64,000 bases of DNA. Origin: UBA5859 sp041940025. GTDB taxonomy: Bacteria; Pseudomonadota; Gammaproteobacteria; UBA5859. Both the position numbers and the translations under genes were made by a program. The first letter of the stretch is position 1; each line of letters starts with the position of its first letter. The notes under the pieces were generated by a model. It was not told the origin of the DNA, ran no database searches, and saw only the letters and a program-made list of their open reading frames with translations. Where the stretch lies: positions 1 through 64,000 of the forward strand of contig JBGTSY010000008.1 of NCBI GenBank assembly GCA_041940025.1, in the 5' to 3' direction. Positions 16,487-25,976 of this stretch are shown here, piece by piece.

Positions 16487-17776
16487 ATGAAATTTCGCCT
16501 ACCTGGATTCATAAAGCGGCTCGCATTTTTGATGGTGTGCATAGCGTCCCCGCTGACTGCCATGGGGGAAACTACGGTTGATCAAGATGGTGCATATGTT
16601 ATTCCCGGTTTAGGCGTCCACTATTTTGATGATGATAGTGGAGTTGAATCTCAATTCTTTCCAAGCTTGGGTGTGGGTTATCAGTTTCAGCGCCATTTTG
16701 CGTTGGAATTTTCCGTCCGTTCCATATTCACTGAGACCAAATCTCCAAGCAGTGATTTTGACGTACTTGAGTACGAAATAGATATGATCTTTGGGCGTCC
16801 CCATTGGGAAAGATGGAGCAATTATATAGTCATCGGTTTAGGTGATGCTGAATACAATCCTGACGTGGGCAGTACCTCATTGCAGACACAGGGTATTGTG
16901 GGTTATGGATATCAAGGTGTCGTTGCCGACCGATTTTTAGTGCGCGCGGGTGTGCGCGGCTTGTATGGTTTCGACAACGAAACCGTTGATGCAGAACTGA
17001 ATGTAGGACTGCTCTACTATTTTGCCGGTTATAAACGTCCCGATGATGAAGATGGTGATGGCGTATTGGATCCCTTTGATAAATGCCCAGGAACACCTCG
17101 TGGCGCTACTCCGGATAAGGATGGTTGTCCCATGGATAGCGATGAAGATGGCATATTTGATGGCATCGACTTGTGTGCGAAGACCCCCAAGGGTGCACTG
17201 GTGAATGAGGCAGGATGCACCAAGGATGATGACAAGGACGGTGTACCAGATAACAAAGACAAGTGTCCCAATACACAAAATGGTGTCATTGTTAATGAAG
17301 AGGGCTGTCCCTTAGACTCAGACGGTGATTCGGTGCCGGATTATCAGGATAAGTGTCCAGAAACTCCGAAAGGCGCCAAGGTGGATGAGCGCGGATGTCG
17401 TATTATTCTCAAAGAGACCGTAGAAATTACTTTGCAGTTAGAATTTAAACTCGATTCCTCTGAGATACTACCGAAACACATTGGTCAGATCAGCGAAGTA
17501 GGTGAATTTATGCGTCAGTATCCAGATACCCAAGCGGTCCTGGAAGGGCATACCGATAGCACAGGCTCTGAGGAGTATAATCAAAAACTGTCCCGTGAAC
17601 GCGCAGAGGCAGTGCGTGCGTCTTTGATTCAGGGCTTCAAAATCAATCCCAGCCGTTTGGTGTCTGTTGGTATGGGAGAAAGTCGTCCCATTGCTGATAA
17701 CAGCACTGCAGAGGGTCGTGAGCAGAATCGTCGTGTCGTTGCTGTATTGCGCACAGTGATTGAAGAGCCGCAATAA
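16487..17776 (+). CDS. OmpA-family outer membrane protein with thrombospondin-3-type calcium repeats
   Basis: The 429-residue precursor has a Sec signal peptide (about 1-25), then an eight-stranded-type beta-barrel region (about 30-180) with alternating aromatic strands. Four or five TSP3-like repeats follow (about 185-300; DEDGDGVLDPFDKCPGTP and similar). Each is rich in Asp and contains paired Cys, typical of Ca-binding linkers in OprF-like porins. Residues 310-425 form an OmpA C-terminal peptidoglycan-binding domain with GHTDSTGSEEYN and LSRERAEAVR. It tethers the outer membrane to the wall and may form a small pore. It is monocistronic, with a hairpin 52 bases after the stop. Confidence 0.93.
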   Translation: MKFRLPGFIKRLAFLMVCIASPLTAMGETTVDQDGAYVIPGLGVHYFDDDSGVESQFFPSLGVGYQFQRHFALEFSVRSIFTETKSPSSDFDVLEYEIDMIFGRPHWERWSNYIVIGLGDAEYNPDVGSTSLQTQGIVGYGYQGVVADRFLVRAGVRGLYGFDNETVDAELNVGLLYYFAGYKRPDDEDGDGVLDPFDKCPGTPRGATPDKDGCPMDSDEDGIFDGIDLCAKTPKGALVNEAGCTKDDDKDGVPDNKDKCPNTQNGVIVNEEGCPLDSDGDSVPDYQDKCPETPKGAKVDERGCRIILKETVEITLQLEFKLDSSEILPKHIGQISEVGEFMRQYPDTQAVLEGHTDSTGSEEYNQKLSRERAEAVRASLIQGFKINPSRLVSVGMGESRPIADNSTAEGREQNRRVVAVLRTVIEEPQ

Positions 17777-17827
17777 AACACGGGAGGTGTCGGTACTGCG
17801 AGTGGGAAACTTCTCCTAAATGCTTCA

Positions 17828-17855
17828 GCGGATACTCTAATCGTGGAGTATCCGC
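17828..17855. terminator. Hairpin downstream of the OmpA-like gene
   Basis: GCGGATACTC and GAGTATCCGC form a perfect 10-base-pair stem with an eight-base loop. No U-run follows, so it may be a Rho-dependent end or a stabilising 3' hairpin rather than a simple intrinsic terminator. The rest of 17777-18195 holds no recognisable gene. Confidence 0.45.
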
Positions 17856-18195
17856 AGCACCCAATCGATATTCTGGCGAGACTGATTCATCCTGGTTAGC
17901 CACCTGTCCTTTTTGTCTCAGCTCTCGTTTGCAGGTGTCCCACCAATTCAACTCGTCATCCTATATGCACTTTGCCCAAATTCGTGAATTATTTGTGATA
18001 TAGCCCGCGCAAAGACTTTTTTTGCTAGTCTTCAGCCTAACTGGCCTATTTTAATCAGATCTCGAATGAGGATTGAATGGACGACGTGAGTGGATTACGG
18101 ATCTAGTTCTGTTTGCTTCGATGGCATCAATCTTAAAGTAATTCAACACAAGGAAGGTGATTTATCTACTATTTTGCCAGTAGGCGGAGCTGTGC

Positions 18196-18669
18196 TTAGG
18201 GTACGATATTCTTTGAAGTATGATTCTGTGAGTCATCTATCATCTTGCCAATTCGCAACAAAAGCACGCCAGTCACCAACATGATTGTGCCTAAGAGAAA
18301 AGCAAGAATTCCTGAGACTGCGCCAATGATGCCGCCCACTAAGGCGCTCAAGGCAGCAAATATACCCGTCAGAACACCAGGTTCTGAGCCCAGTGAACTG
18401 ATCTGTTGACCGCTAAATACAAAAGTCGCTAAGGGAAGTGCATAGATGAAGAGTGAACTGCTGAGTAACAGCCTTCCTCCTGCGGAGACACCATTTCTCG
18501 CATAGGCGCTTAATAAAATTGTACCCACCCAGACACCCATGAAGGCAAATGCGCCGATACGTACGATGGTGCCTTTGTCGTTCCCGGTGAATGAAATAAT
18601 CATCAGTAATGCTGCCAACGTGGCCACCATGATGCCACCAAATATGCCAATGGTGAGTCTAATAATCAT
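18196..18669 (-). CDS. Hypothetical small integral membrane protein
   Basis: I do not recognise the family. The 157-residue protein has about four hydrophobic helices: residues 4-28, 40-57, 68-86 and a long Gly/Ala-rich stretch at about 100-140. That last stretch (ALSALVGGIIGAVSGILAFLLGTIML) is probably two helices. The short C-terminal tail is polar. AGTAGGA precedes the ATG. It is transcribed alone, pointing toward the OmpA-like gene. No catalytic residues are visible. Confidence 0.65.
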   Translation of the reverse strand: MIIRLTIGIFGGIMVATLAALLMIISFTGNDKGTIVRIGAFAFMGVWVGTILLSAYARNGVSAGGRLLLSSSLFIYALPLATFVFSGQQISSLGSEPGVLTGIFAALSALVGGIIGAVSGILAFLLGTIMLVTGVLLLRIGKMIDDSQNHTSKNIVP

Positions 18670-18894
18670 AAATTTTCCTACTGATGATGAGTATAAAATC
18701 TATTAGCTGGGAAGATGCAATTGAGTCACGATTTTCCAATTTTATAAGTGATTGTAAATGAGTTTGCTCCCATGAGTAGTTTAAGCAAAATAGAAATCGA
18801 GGGTGAATTGCGTCAGATCAATGTCACAATCACCAATAATAATAAGCTATTTGAACTTTCATAACTACAGTATTCCACAATCGAGAGTTACATT

Positions 18895-19371
18895 ATGTCT
18901 GAACACTCTATGTTAGAAAAATTGCACAACATGCCTAAAATTGTATTATTGGTTTTAGGCATCATCTTCGCAGGTTACGGACTGGTTTGCCTGTTATTTC
19001 CTCAAATTGTTGGCTTGATCACCAGCCTCAGTGCCGAAGGCGCGGCAGCGCGGATAGAAACGCAGGCAATGTATGGAGGTTTGCAGCTGGGATTAGGTAT
19101 CTGGGCGCTGCTGTGCGCAGTACGTCAGGACTTTCAAAATATTGGCCTCATTTCCCTGGTTTGCTTAATGGGTGGTCTGGTGTTTGGTCGAGTCTATGGG
19201 TTGATTGTTGAGCCCAATGCAGGGGCCTATATTTGGGGGGCGCTGTTTTTTGAGGCTATTGCGATCCTCGCACTATTGGCAAGCTTGGCCGTTAACGCAA
19301 GAAAGAAAGCCCGGCACAGCTTGCATCACCAGACTGAACACAGCCAAAGTGAAGCCATCGGCACGCCTTAG
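18895..19371 (+). CDS. DUF4345-like membrane protein
   Basis: The 158-residue protein has four predicted membrane helices. The motif ETQAMYGGLQLGLGIWALLCAV in the second helix and GLVFGRVYGLIVE in the third are typical of the DUF4345 family, whose function is unknown. A basic, His-rich tail of about 25 residues follows the last helix. It stands alone, upstream of rapA by 190 bases. Confidence 0.72.
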   Translation: MSEHSMLEKLHNMPKIVLLVLGIIFAGYGLVCLLFPQIVGLITSLSAEGAAARIETQAMYGGLQLGLGIWALLCAVRQDFQNIGLISLVCLMGGLVFGRVYGLIVEPNAGAYIWGALFFEAIAILALLASLAVNARKKARHSLHHQTEHSQSEAIGTP

Positions 19372-19561
19372 GTATGAAAAGACCTTGATTTAAATGAAAC
19401 AGCATATCAACGGTCGTTATTTCTTCTTCTCAGTAATGCACTCATGTGCAGATTCCGTTAGACTTCGCCCCCTTATCTTATCAGCTGCGGATTGCTTTCT
19501 TATTGTGATTTAGGACAATGGGATCTTTCCATGCGTTCAACTTAGGAAAAGTGATCACTCT

Positions 19562-22381
19562 ATGTTTTCTCTCGGGCAACGTTGGATCAGTGATACTGAA
19601 TCTGAATTGGGATTAGGGTTAATACAGAACTGCGAAGGCAGGTTTGTTGAGGTCTATTTTCCCGCTGCTGAAACCACTCGTCGATACGCGCGGGACAATG
19701 CGCCACTGACCCGTGTCGTCTTCCAGATAGGTGACAAAGTTCGTCTGCAAGAGCGGGACATTAGCGTACAGGAGATTCGTGAAGAAGCAGAGTTGATGTT
19801 TTATTCCGATGGGACAGACTGGTATCCAGAAACCCAACTCAATGCCCATCTGAATTTGAGCCGCGCTATCGATCGACTATTCACCGGTCAGATAGATAAG
19901 TTGCAGGCTTTTGAATTGCGTATGGCCGCACTACAACATCAGAGCCAACAGGCGGAAGGGGACAGTTTCGGTTTACTGGGCGCGCGTACAGAGTTACTTG
20001 CCCATCAACTGTATATTGCCAAAGAAGTGGCGGATCGTGAAATTCCAAGGGTATTGTTGGCCGACGAAGTTGGCTTAGGTAAAACCATCGAAGCGGGATT
20101 AATCATGCATCGCTTACTTTTAAGTGAGCGTGTGCAGCGGGTATTGATTCTGGTGCCCACGAACTTAGTGCACCAGTGGTGGATTGAGTTAGCGCGTAGA
20201 TTCAATTTGCGTTTTTCTATAGTGGATGACGACGCCTGGTCGGAAACAGAGGCCGACAATGTCTTCATGCAAGCCCAATTAATTATTGCATCAGTGGATA
20301 CTGTGGCCGCTCATGCCGATATGACGCATCACTGTCTACAGACAGATTGGGATATGTTAGTGGTGGATGAGGCGCATCATCTCAATTGGTCTCCTGATCG
20401 CTCTGAACTGGATCCTAAATATGAACTGGTTGCTGCTCTTGCTGCTAACACACCGGCATTGTTGTTGTTAACTGCGACTCCTGAGCAATTGGGTATTGCG
20501 GGACATTTTGCTCGACTCAGACTTCTGGATCCGGATCGTTTCCACGATTTCACTCAATTTACTAAAGAAAGCAAGCAGTATCGCCTGATTGCCGATGCGG
20601 CTAATGCCTTAATAGACGACAGCAAATTAGGCCGGGATCAAGTTGAACAACTGAAGTCATGGTTAGGTGAAGAAGTAGTAGATTCCCCTACACAGGCGCA
20701 ACGAGAACGTTGGATCCAACAATTAATCGATCGCCATGGTACCGGAAGAGTGATTTTTAGAAACACCAGAAGTGGTGTACCGGGCTTCCCCAGACGTCAA
20801 CTGATTCCGCACCCATTGGAGTCGGAAAATTGGTTGGAGCGGCTCAGCGAAGCACGATTGGTACGTGAGTCATCTGATTCAGAGACACTGCAATTGTTAC
20901 TCTATCCAGAGAGAGAAATCGCTGATTGGCATGAGTGGGATCCGCGCATTCCTTGGCTACACAGGTTGTTAAAGGAGAAACCAGGGGAGAAGTTTTTATT
21001 GATCTGCCATCAACGACAGACGGTGCAAACACTACATGAAACCTTGCGTGTTAAGTTTGGCATCCATTGCGCACAGTTTCACGAGCATATGTCGTTAATC
21101 GAGCGCGATCGTGCAGCTGCCTATTTTTCTGATCCCGAAGAGGGCACACAACTGATGCTCTGTTCTGAGATCGGTAGCGAAGGACGAAATTTTCAATTTT
21201 CCCAACACCTGATTTTGTTTGATTTACCCCTTAATTGCGATCTGTTAGAACAGCGCATTGGACGACTGGATAGGATTGGACAACAACAAGAGTTTTACAT
21301 CCATGTGCCCTATCTGACACATTCTGCTCATGAGGCACTGTTACGTCTCTACGATGATGGCTTTGCCCTGTTCAGTGCGCCTAGTGTGGCTGCACAGGAA
21401 TTGTTTGATCAATATCAGGAAGCCATTGAAAGACAGATCAGTCAATATGGCGAAGAGAGCCAACATAAATTTGATCAGTTACTCTCACAAATTAAAGATG
21501 AAAAAACAGCACTGGATAGTGAACTCGCGCGCGGAAGAGATAGATTGCTAGAGTTACATTCGTGCGACAAAAAGCGTGCTTATCCGCTGGTGGAGCAGAT
21601 CCGCCGTGCGGATAGGGAAGGGATCGAACAGTTACCGCACTACCTTGAGCAGCTATGCGATGTCTATGGAATGGAGCAACAGGAAAGCAGTCATCAGTGT
21701 CTGGCATTGAGGCCGGGCGATACGATGATTGCGGATCATATCCCCTATTTACCGGAGGAAGGATTGACCTACAGTTGCCACCGAGAGGTGGCGGTGAGTC
21801 GGGATGATGTACAGTTTTTTACTTGGGAGCATCCGTTCGTTCGCGCGTCTTTTGATTTTTTGATGAGCAGCGCATTGGGCAATACCTGTGTCACTTACAT
21901 TAAGGAACATGGGTTTGCATCCGGTACCTTTTATTTGGACGTCAATTGTGTTTTGGTTTCACAGGCACCGAAACGATTGCAGTTGCAACGTTATTTGCCG
22001 TCAGTAGGGGTGAGATTACATTGTGATCCAGAAGGCAATATGCAACTAGGGGCGCCTGCATTAGAGTGTACGCCGATGGATATTCCCCGCTCCGGCGCGG
22101 TGAATTTAATGAAGAAAACGAAACCCTTGATAGAACCTTTGCTGAATAAAATGGAGCAATATGCAGCAGAGAGTTTGCCCCCTTTATTGCAACAGGCGGA
22201 AGAAAAAATGCGCGTGGAGATAGAATCGGAGATCGAGAGACTGACTGTGTTAGCGCAAAACAATCCGAATATTCCACAAATGGAAATTGAGCACTTAGCG
22301 CAAAAGCTGCAACAGTTGAGCAATGAAATCGCACAAGTGCAAATACAGGTAGATAGTGTCCGGGTGATTTTCTGTGTTTAG
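19562..22381 (+). CDS. rapA: RNA polymerase-associated protein RapA (Swi2/Snf2 ATPase)
   Basis: RapA binds RNA polymerase core and uses ATP to recycle stalled polymerase. At 939 residues it is near the 968 of E. coli. It starts with FSLGQRWISDTESELGLG, the conserved Tudor-like N-domain. It then has Walker A DEVGLGKTIEAGLI near residue 170, Walker B VVDEAHHLNW, and helicase motif VI (LEQRIGRLDRIGQ) in the second RecA lobe. A long C-terminal domain ends in a coiled coil (about 870-930). It is transcribed alone. Confidence 0.96.
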   Translation: MFSLGQRWISDTESELGLGLIQNCEGRFVEVYFPAAETTRRYARDNAPLTRVVFQIGDKVRLQERDISVQEIREEAELMFYSDGTDWYPETQLNAHLNLSRAIDRLFTGQIDKLQAFELRMAALQHQSQQAEGDSFGLLGARTELLAHQLYIAKEVADREIPRVLLADEVGLGKTIEAGLIMHRLLLSERVQRVLILVPTNLVHQWWIELARRFNLRFSIVDDDAWSETEADNVFMQAQLIIASVDTVAAHADMTHHCLQTDWDMLVVDEAHHLNWSPDRSELDPKYELVAALAANTPALLLLTATPEQLGIAGHFARLRLLDPDRFHDFTQFTKESKQYRLIADAANALIDDSKLGRDQVEQLKSWLGEEVVDSPTQAQRERWIQQLIDRHGTGRVIFRNTRSGVPGFPRRQLIPHPLESENWLERLSEARLVRESSDSETLQLLLYPEREIADWHEWDPRIPWLHRLLKEKPGEKFLLICHQRQTVQTLHETLRVKFGIHCAQFHEHMSLIERDRAAAYFSDPEEGTQLMLCSEIGSEGRNFQFSQHLILFDLPLNCDLLEQRIGRLDRIGQQQEFYIHVPYLTHSAHEALLRLYDDGFALFSAPSVAAQELFDQYQEAIERQISQYGEESQHKFDQLLSQIKDEKTALDSELARGRDRLLELHSCDKKRAYPLVEQIRRADREGIEQLPHYLEQLCDVYGMEQQESSHQCLALRPGDTMIADHIPYLPEEGLTYSCHREVAVSRDDVQFFTWEHPFVRASFDFLMSSALGNTCVTYIKEHGFASGTFYLDVNCVLVSQAPKRLQLQRYLPSVGVRLHCDPEGNMQLGAPALECTPMDIPRSGAVNLMKKTKPLIEPLLNKMEQYAAESLPPLLQQAEEKMRVEIESEIERLTVLAQNNPNIPQMEIEHLAQKLQQLSNEIAQVQIQVDSVRVIFCV

Positions 22382-22474
22382 CCTGGCGAGGGTGTGAGTG
22401 TTAATAAGTTGCAATTTAATGCATAGGCTATATATTCAAACGATTATCAGTTGTCGTTTTTAAAAAGAAATGAG

Positions 22475-22906
22475 ATGAGTGAGATCCTGCACATGACTTG
22501 CGCCGCCTGTGAGGCGGTGAATAGAATTCCTCTGGCAAAACTGTCTTCGGCGCCGCGCTGCGGGCGCTGTAAACAGGCTGTTTTTAGTGGTGAGCCTTTA
22601 GTCCTAAGTGAGGCCAATTTTCGACGCGTTGTGCATAAAAATGACATTCCGGTTGTGGTGGATTTTTGGGCACCTTGGTGTCCTCCTTGTCGGGCCATGG
22701 CGCCAGCTTTTACTGCGGCTGCCGCGAAACTGGAGCCTAAATTTCGCTTGGCGAAACTAAATACAGAGGAGGCGCAATCGCTTGCCGGGGTGTTTCAAAT
22801 CAGAAGTATTCCTACGTTGATCCTGTTTAAGGGTGGTGAGGAGATCGATCGAATTTCCGGGGCATTGATGGGCGGGCAATTAGAGCAGTGGATACAAAGC
22901 CATTAG
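22475..22906 (+). CDS. trxC: Thioredoxin 2 (TrxC) with WCPPC active site
   Basis: TrxC is a cytoplasmic thioredoxin with an N-terminal zinc domain. The 143-residue product has Cys9/Cys12 and Cys29/Cys32 (TCAAC and RCGRC) for zinc. It then has the thioredoxin fold, with the active site at residues 68-72 reading W-C-P-P-C and the cis-Pro loop RSIPTLILF. E. coli TrxC has WCGPC. The Pro in the CXXC is unusual for TrxC and should change the redox potential or partner choice. The ATG at 22475 was chosen over an upstream TTG; an ATG at 22493 is also possible. Confidence 0.92.
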   Translation: MSEILHMTCAACEAVNRIPLAKLSSAPRCGRCKQAVFSGEPLVLSEANFRRVVHKNDIPVVVDFWAPWCPPCRAMAPAFTAAAAKLEPKFRLAKLNTEEAQSLAGVFQIRSIPTLILFKGGEEIDRISGALMGGQLEQWIQSH

Positions 22907-23170
22907 CCGAGCAAGTGTTTTAAGTTGTGTTTCAATCTGTGGAGGATTCATCCCGCACTGCTTCTGCGGCTGTTGTCCGATCACTGCGATACCAGTGTAC
23001 TACCCCTGTTGTCGTACCTGAAGTGGCACCCTCAGTTTTTTCCAAGGTAGCTATTGCTGATGATTTGGCCAACAAGAGAGGCAGCGTGATCCGTCTGCTT
23101 CTGTCACCAATTCAGCTGTGGGGTAAAACAACTAAAATCATCTGCTGTTCTGCAGAATATGTGATGCATT
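22907..23170. other. Intergenic region between trxC and the terminator
   Basis: No gene or RNA that I can support. A GTG-initiated frame (22927-23172) runs through it but has no ribosome binding site and no family features, and it ends inside the terminator of the opposite gene. Confidence 0.5.
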
Positions 23171-23200
23171 AAAAAAGCCCTGCTCGGAAGAGCAGGGCTT
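23171..23200 (-). terminator. Intrinsic terminator of the secreted-protein gene
   Basis: AAGCCCTGCTC (23175-23185) and GAGCAGGGCTT (23190-23200) form a perfect 11-base-pair stem with a four-base loop. Read on the minus strand it is followed by a T-run, 22 bases after the stop codon at 23223. Confidence 0.93.
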
Positions 23201-23222
23201 GTCGGTTGACACATCCAAGGGA

Positions 23223-24488
23223 TTAACCTTCGATTTCAATCTCGTCTGAGCAGATTTCAGTGGTAGAGACACAAACTTTGAAAGTATGGGGCTCTCGACT
23301 GATGCGCATGAATCGGCTGCCACTACCGTTGACGGTTTCGAAGAACAGGCCATCTAAGTAGAGGTCGACAGCATCAGCGCTGCTATCCCAGGTCCAGCGT
23401 ACGAATGTGGATCGAAAGAAGCTAAAGCTGCTGACCGATTGCGTGGGCTCAGCGCCATCATAAACGTCCAACATTAGCTCGGCACCGAGGCCGCCTTCAA
23501 TGGCGCCAATTTCAGCATTGGTACCAGGTGCGACGGGATCGAAGCGCAGTTCCACGTTGGTGTTGTTATCCAACAGAGCACGCATGCCATTCAGATCCAA
23601 GCCAATGCTGTGAGTCCCCACGCCTAAACCGGCAGGAGAGAACTCTCCTAACAGGATCCCGGCTCTAGTTGCGTCGCCAGTACCCAAGGAGCCGTCCCCG
23701 GCAAAGCCGACCACAGAAATATTTTCCGAGCCACCGGACACATCGACTATGGCAATATCTACTAAGGCGCCCAGCAACAGACCGGTATTCACGGAAGTGG
23801 TTTCGAAACTGATAATGGTTCTATCTTCAGAGCCAATTATTGTGCCTTTAAAGACATCATTATCTGAGGTGCCATTGGTAGCGGTTTCGAATGTACCGTC
23901 GCCATTGCCATCGCTTAAAGTGGCATCATCGGTGGCGTTAAAGGTCGTGGATGGTTCAAAGGCGATATTCAAAGTGGCACTGTTCAGATTTGTGTTGACG
24001 CCATTGTCAGCCGCCTGGAGCCGTGCCGTAATCGGTAACCCAGAGAGAAGCAGGTTAGTCACTAGAGTGGGATCCAAGGTGATATCGTGGGTACCTGTCC
24101 CCAACGCTTCTGGATCAAAATTACCTCCAGTGTCACCTGCTGCCGTGGCATCTCCTAAGTCAACTAAAAGATCACCGTTGAATAGAACAATATCAATCGT
24201 ACCCGGATTGTTCGTAGTGCTGATGTTTAAGGATAAAGAAGCGCTTAAGACCTCTGCATCTTCTACGGCTGCCACGTCAAAAGTGGCCACGCCACGATCT
24301 CTTACGGTGCCGTCGAAGCGACGTACCAGCATATTCCCGCCAGATTGGGAATCAAACCCATCATCGTCGTTATCGGTGACGGTGCCAATTTCAGATGCAC
24401 TTTGAGAAAAATCGGCCGCGACCCCGAATCCGGCCCAGGTAATACTGGTGAGCATAACAGCCCAGGGGGTGAGTTGTTTCAGTTTCAT
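23223..24488 (-). CDS. Secreted protein with two tandem DNRLRE-like beta domains
   Basis: The 421-residue precursor has a Sec signal peptide (about 1-25, ending FGVAAD). Two similar domains follow, about residues 27-180 and 185-345. Each begins with an Asp-rich TD/SDNDDDGxF segment, has a DRGVATFD / DRTIISFE strand and ends in an ALxxxGTHDITLD / GVGTHSIGLD segment. This is the pattern of DNRLRE-type beta-sandwich domains found in cell-surface proteins. A last domain (about 350-421) contains WTWDSSADAVDLYLDG and two Cys. No enzyme motif is seen. GAGGA precedes the ATG and a strong terminator follows. The role is unknown, possibly surface or matrix related. Confidence 0.75.
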   Translation of the reverse strand: MKLKQLTPWAVMLTSITWAGFGVAADFSQSASEIGTVTDNDDDGFDSQSGGNMLVRRFDGTVRDRGVATFDVAAVEDAEVLSASLSLNISTTNNPGTIDIVLFNGDLLVDLGDATAAGDTGGNFDPEALGTGTHDITLDPTLVTNLLLSGLPITARLQAADNGVNTNLNSATLNIAFEPSTTFNATDDATLSDGNGDGTFETATNGTSDNDVFKGTIIGSEDRTIISFETTSVNTGLLLGALVDIAIVDVSGGSENISVVGFAGDGSLGTGDATRAGILLGEFSPAGLGVGTHSIGLDLNGMRALLDNNTNVELRFDPVAPGTNAEIGAIEGGLGAELMLDVYDGAEPTQSVSSFSFFRSTFVRWTWDSSADAVDLYLDGLFFETVNGSGSRFMRISREPHTFKVCVSTTEICSDEIEIEG

Positions 24489-24798
24489 GTGATGTCCTCA
24501 ATATTTGTTTAGGTGTGTCAATGAGCGAACTTCAATTAATATCCAATCCCCTTGGAATCTCTCGTTCCCTACGGTGGACTATTGTAGTGTGCCTAGGCGA
24601 GGAACTACACCTTTTTTATGGATTTATCGAAATGAACTAATTTATAGGATTAACTATGGAGAACCAGTGGCTTAAAAATACTTCGTATATTGCTCGCTGG
24701 TCAATCCAAGAGACTCATTGACTATTAACAATTGTTCCAGTGATAAAATATCTATTAATTTCACATAAACTATTTAAATACATATAGTTATTTAATCA
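24489..24798. other. AT-rich intergenic region, no gene seen
   Basis: It lies between the start of the secreted-protein gene and the end of htpX. The half nearest 24488 must hold the promoter of the secreted-protein gene, but I see no consensus elements I would defend. Confidence 0.5.
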
Positions 24799-25677
24799 TT
24801 ATAAAGAGTTTCTAAGGTAGTCGATTCGTGACTGTAGGGGAGGATGTGAACGGAATAGGGCTGCCATACCGCCTTTAATCGCGCCATTGATGCCAAAGGC
24901 TGCGAATTGTGACGGTAAACTGGAAGGCTCATAGGCTTGTTGCAATCTTTGTAGTGCGGCTATCATTTTTCCCGGACCGACAAGATCAGCAGAGCCTGCA
25001 TCTGCACGGAATTCTCGACGACGACTAAACCACATCACGACAATGGAGGCCAATAAGCCAAACACCATTTCCGCGACAAAGTAGGTGGCGTAGAAACCGA
25101 TGCCGCTGCTTCTACCGTCCCTGGAGAGGGCAGAGTCCACCATCATGCCGACAATGCGCGCCAAGGCGATAACAAAGGTGTTCAATACGCCTTGAAGCAA
25201 TGCCATGGTTACCATGTCTCCGTTTGCGATGTGAGCCACTTCGTGCGCCAGAACGGCCTCGGCTTCTTCCTGATTCATCTGTTGTAGCAAACCTTCACTT
25301 ACTGCCACCAAGGCATTGTTTCGATTCATTCCAGTGGCAAACGCATTGATGTCTTGGGCGCGGTAAATGGCCACATCGGGGCGGCCGATGTTGGCTTGAT
25401 CGGCGAGTTTATGTACCGTATTCAACAGCCAGGATTCAGTGCGGTTACTGGGTTCAGTGATAACCTGTGCACCAGTGGTTCTAATGGCCAACCATTTCGA
25501 AATCGCCAGAGACAAAAAGCTGCCCCCAAATCCAAACAGGGCGGCGAAAACAAACAGGCCTGCAAAGGGCACACCCTGTTGGTTCAACCACTGATCGATC
25601 CCTAAAACTTGTGCACTCACCCAAAGTACGGCAAGAATTGCAATGTTGGTGATGAGGAATAGTGGCACTCTTAACAT
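24799..25677 (-). CDS. htpX: Membrane zinc metalloprotease HtpX
   Basis: HtpX is an inner-membrane M48 protease that works with FtsH in membrane protein quality control. The 292-residue protein has two N-terminal helices (about 5-25 and 38-60), the zinc motif HEVAH at residues 145-149, two further helices and a downstream Glu ligand in the FRADAGSADL region. It closes with SHPPLQSRIDYLR. The length matches E. coli HtpX (293). It appears monocistronic. Regulation by envelope stress (CpxR) is known in E. coli, but I cannot see a box here. Confidence 0.95.
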   Translation of the reverse strand: MLRVPLFLITNIAILAVLWVSAQVLGIDQWLNQQGVPFAGLFVFAALFGFGGSFLSLAISKWLAIRTTGAQVITEPSNRTESWLLNTVHKLADQANIGRPDVAIYRAQDINAFATGMNRNNALVAVSEGLLQQMNQEEAEAVLAHEVAHIANGDMVTMALLQGVLNTFVIALARIVGMMVDSALSRDGRSSGIGFYATYFVAEMVFGLLASIVVMWFSRRREFRADAGSADLVGPGKMIAALQRLQQAYEPSSLPSQFAAFGINGAIKGGMAALFRSHPPLQSRIDYLRNSL

Positions 25678-25976
25678 GTCTGGTCTCCTGCGATGCTCAC
25701 CTGTGGTAGTTTTGGGATAGTAAATATAAAATCAAGTGCAAGAAAAGTAAAAAATTATCTGAGCGGCGCCTAGGAGATTCGTTCAAGACAAAAAATTTAC
25801 ATTTACTAGGGGATTTTGATATCGACTCGGCAGTGTCGTTGTTGCGCGGATCTGAGTGGTATAAAGCCATTCATGTCAAGATAACTAGAGTGCTTTTTGC
25901 TAGGCTAGGTGTTGACAAAAATTGGTGTTTTTAGACAGGTGAAGTTTTGATATTCGTACTTGAGGTGGAGTAATAG

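Noticed and set aside
18773..18865. 30-codon ORF between the two small membrane-protein genes
   Set aside because: It starts MSSLSKIEIEGELRQ but has no clear ribosome binding site and no recognisable family, so a gene cannot be supported.
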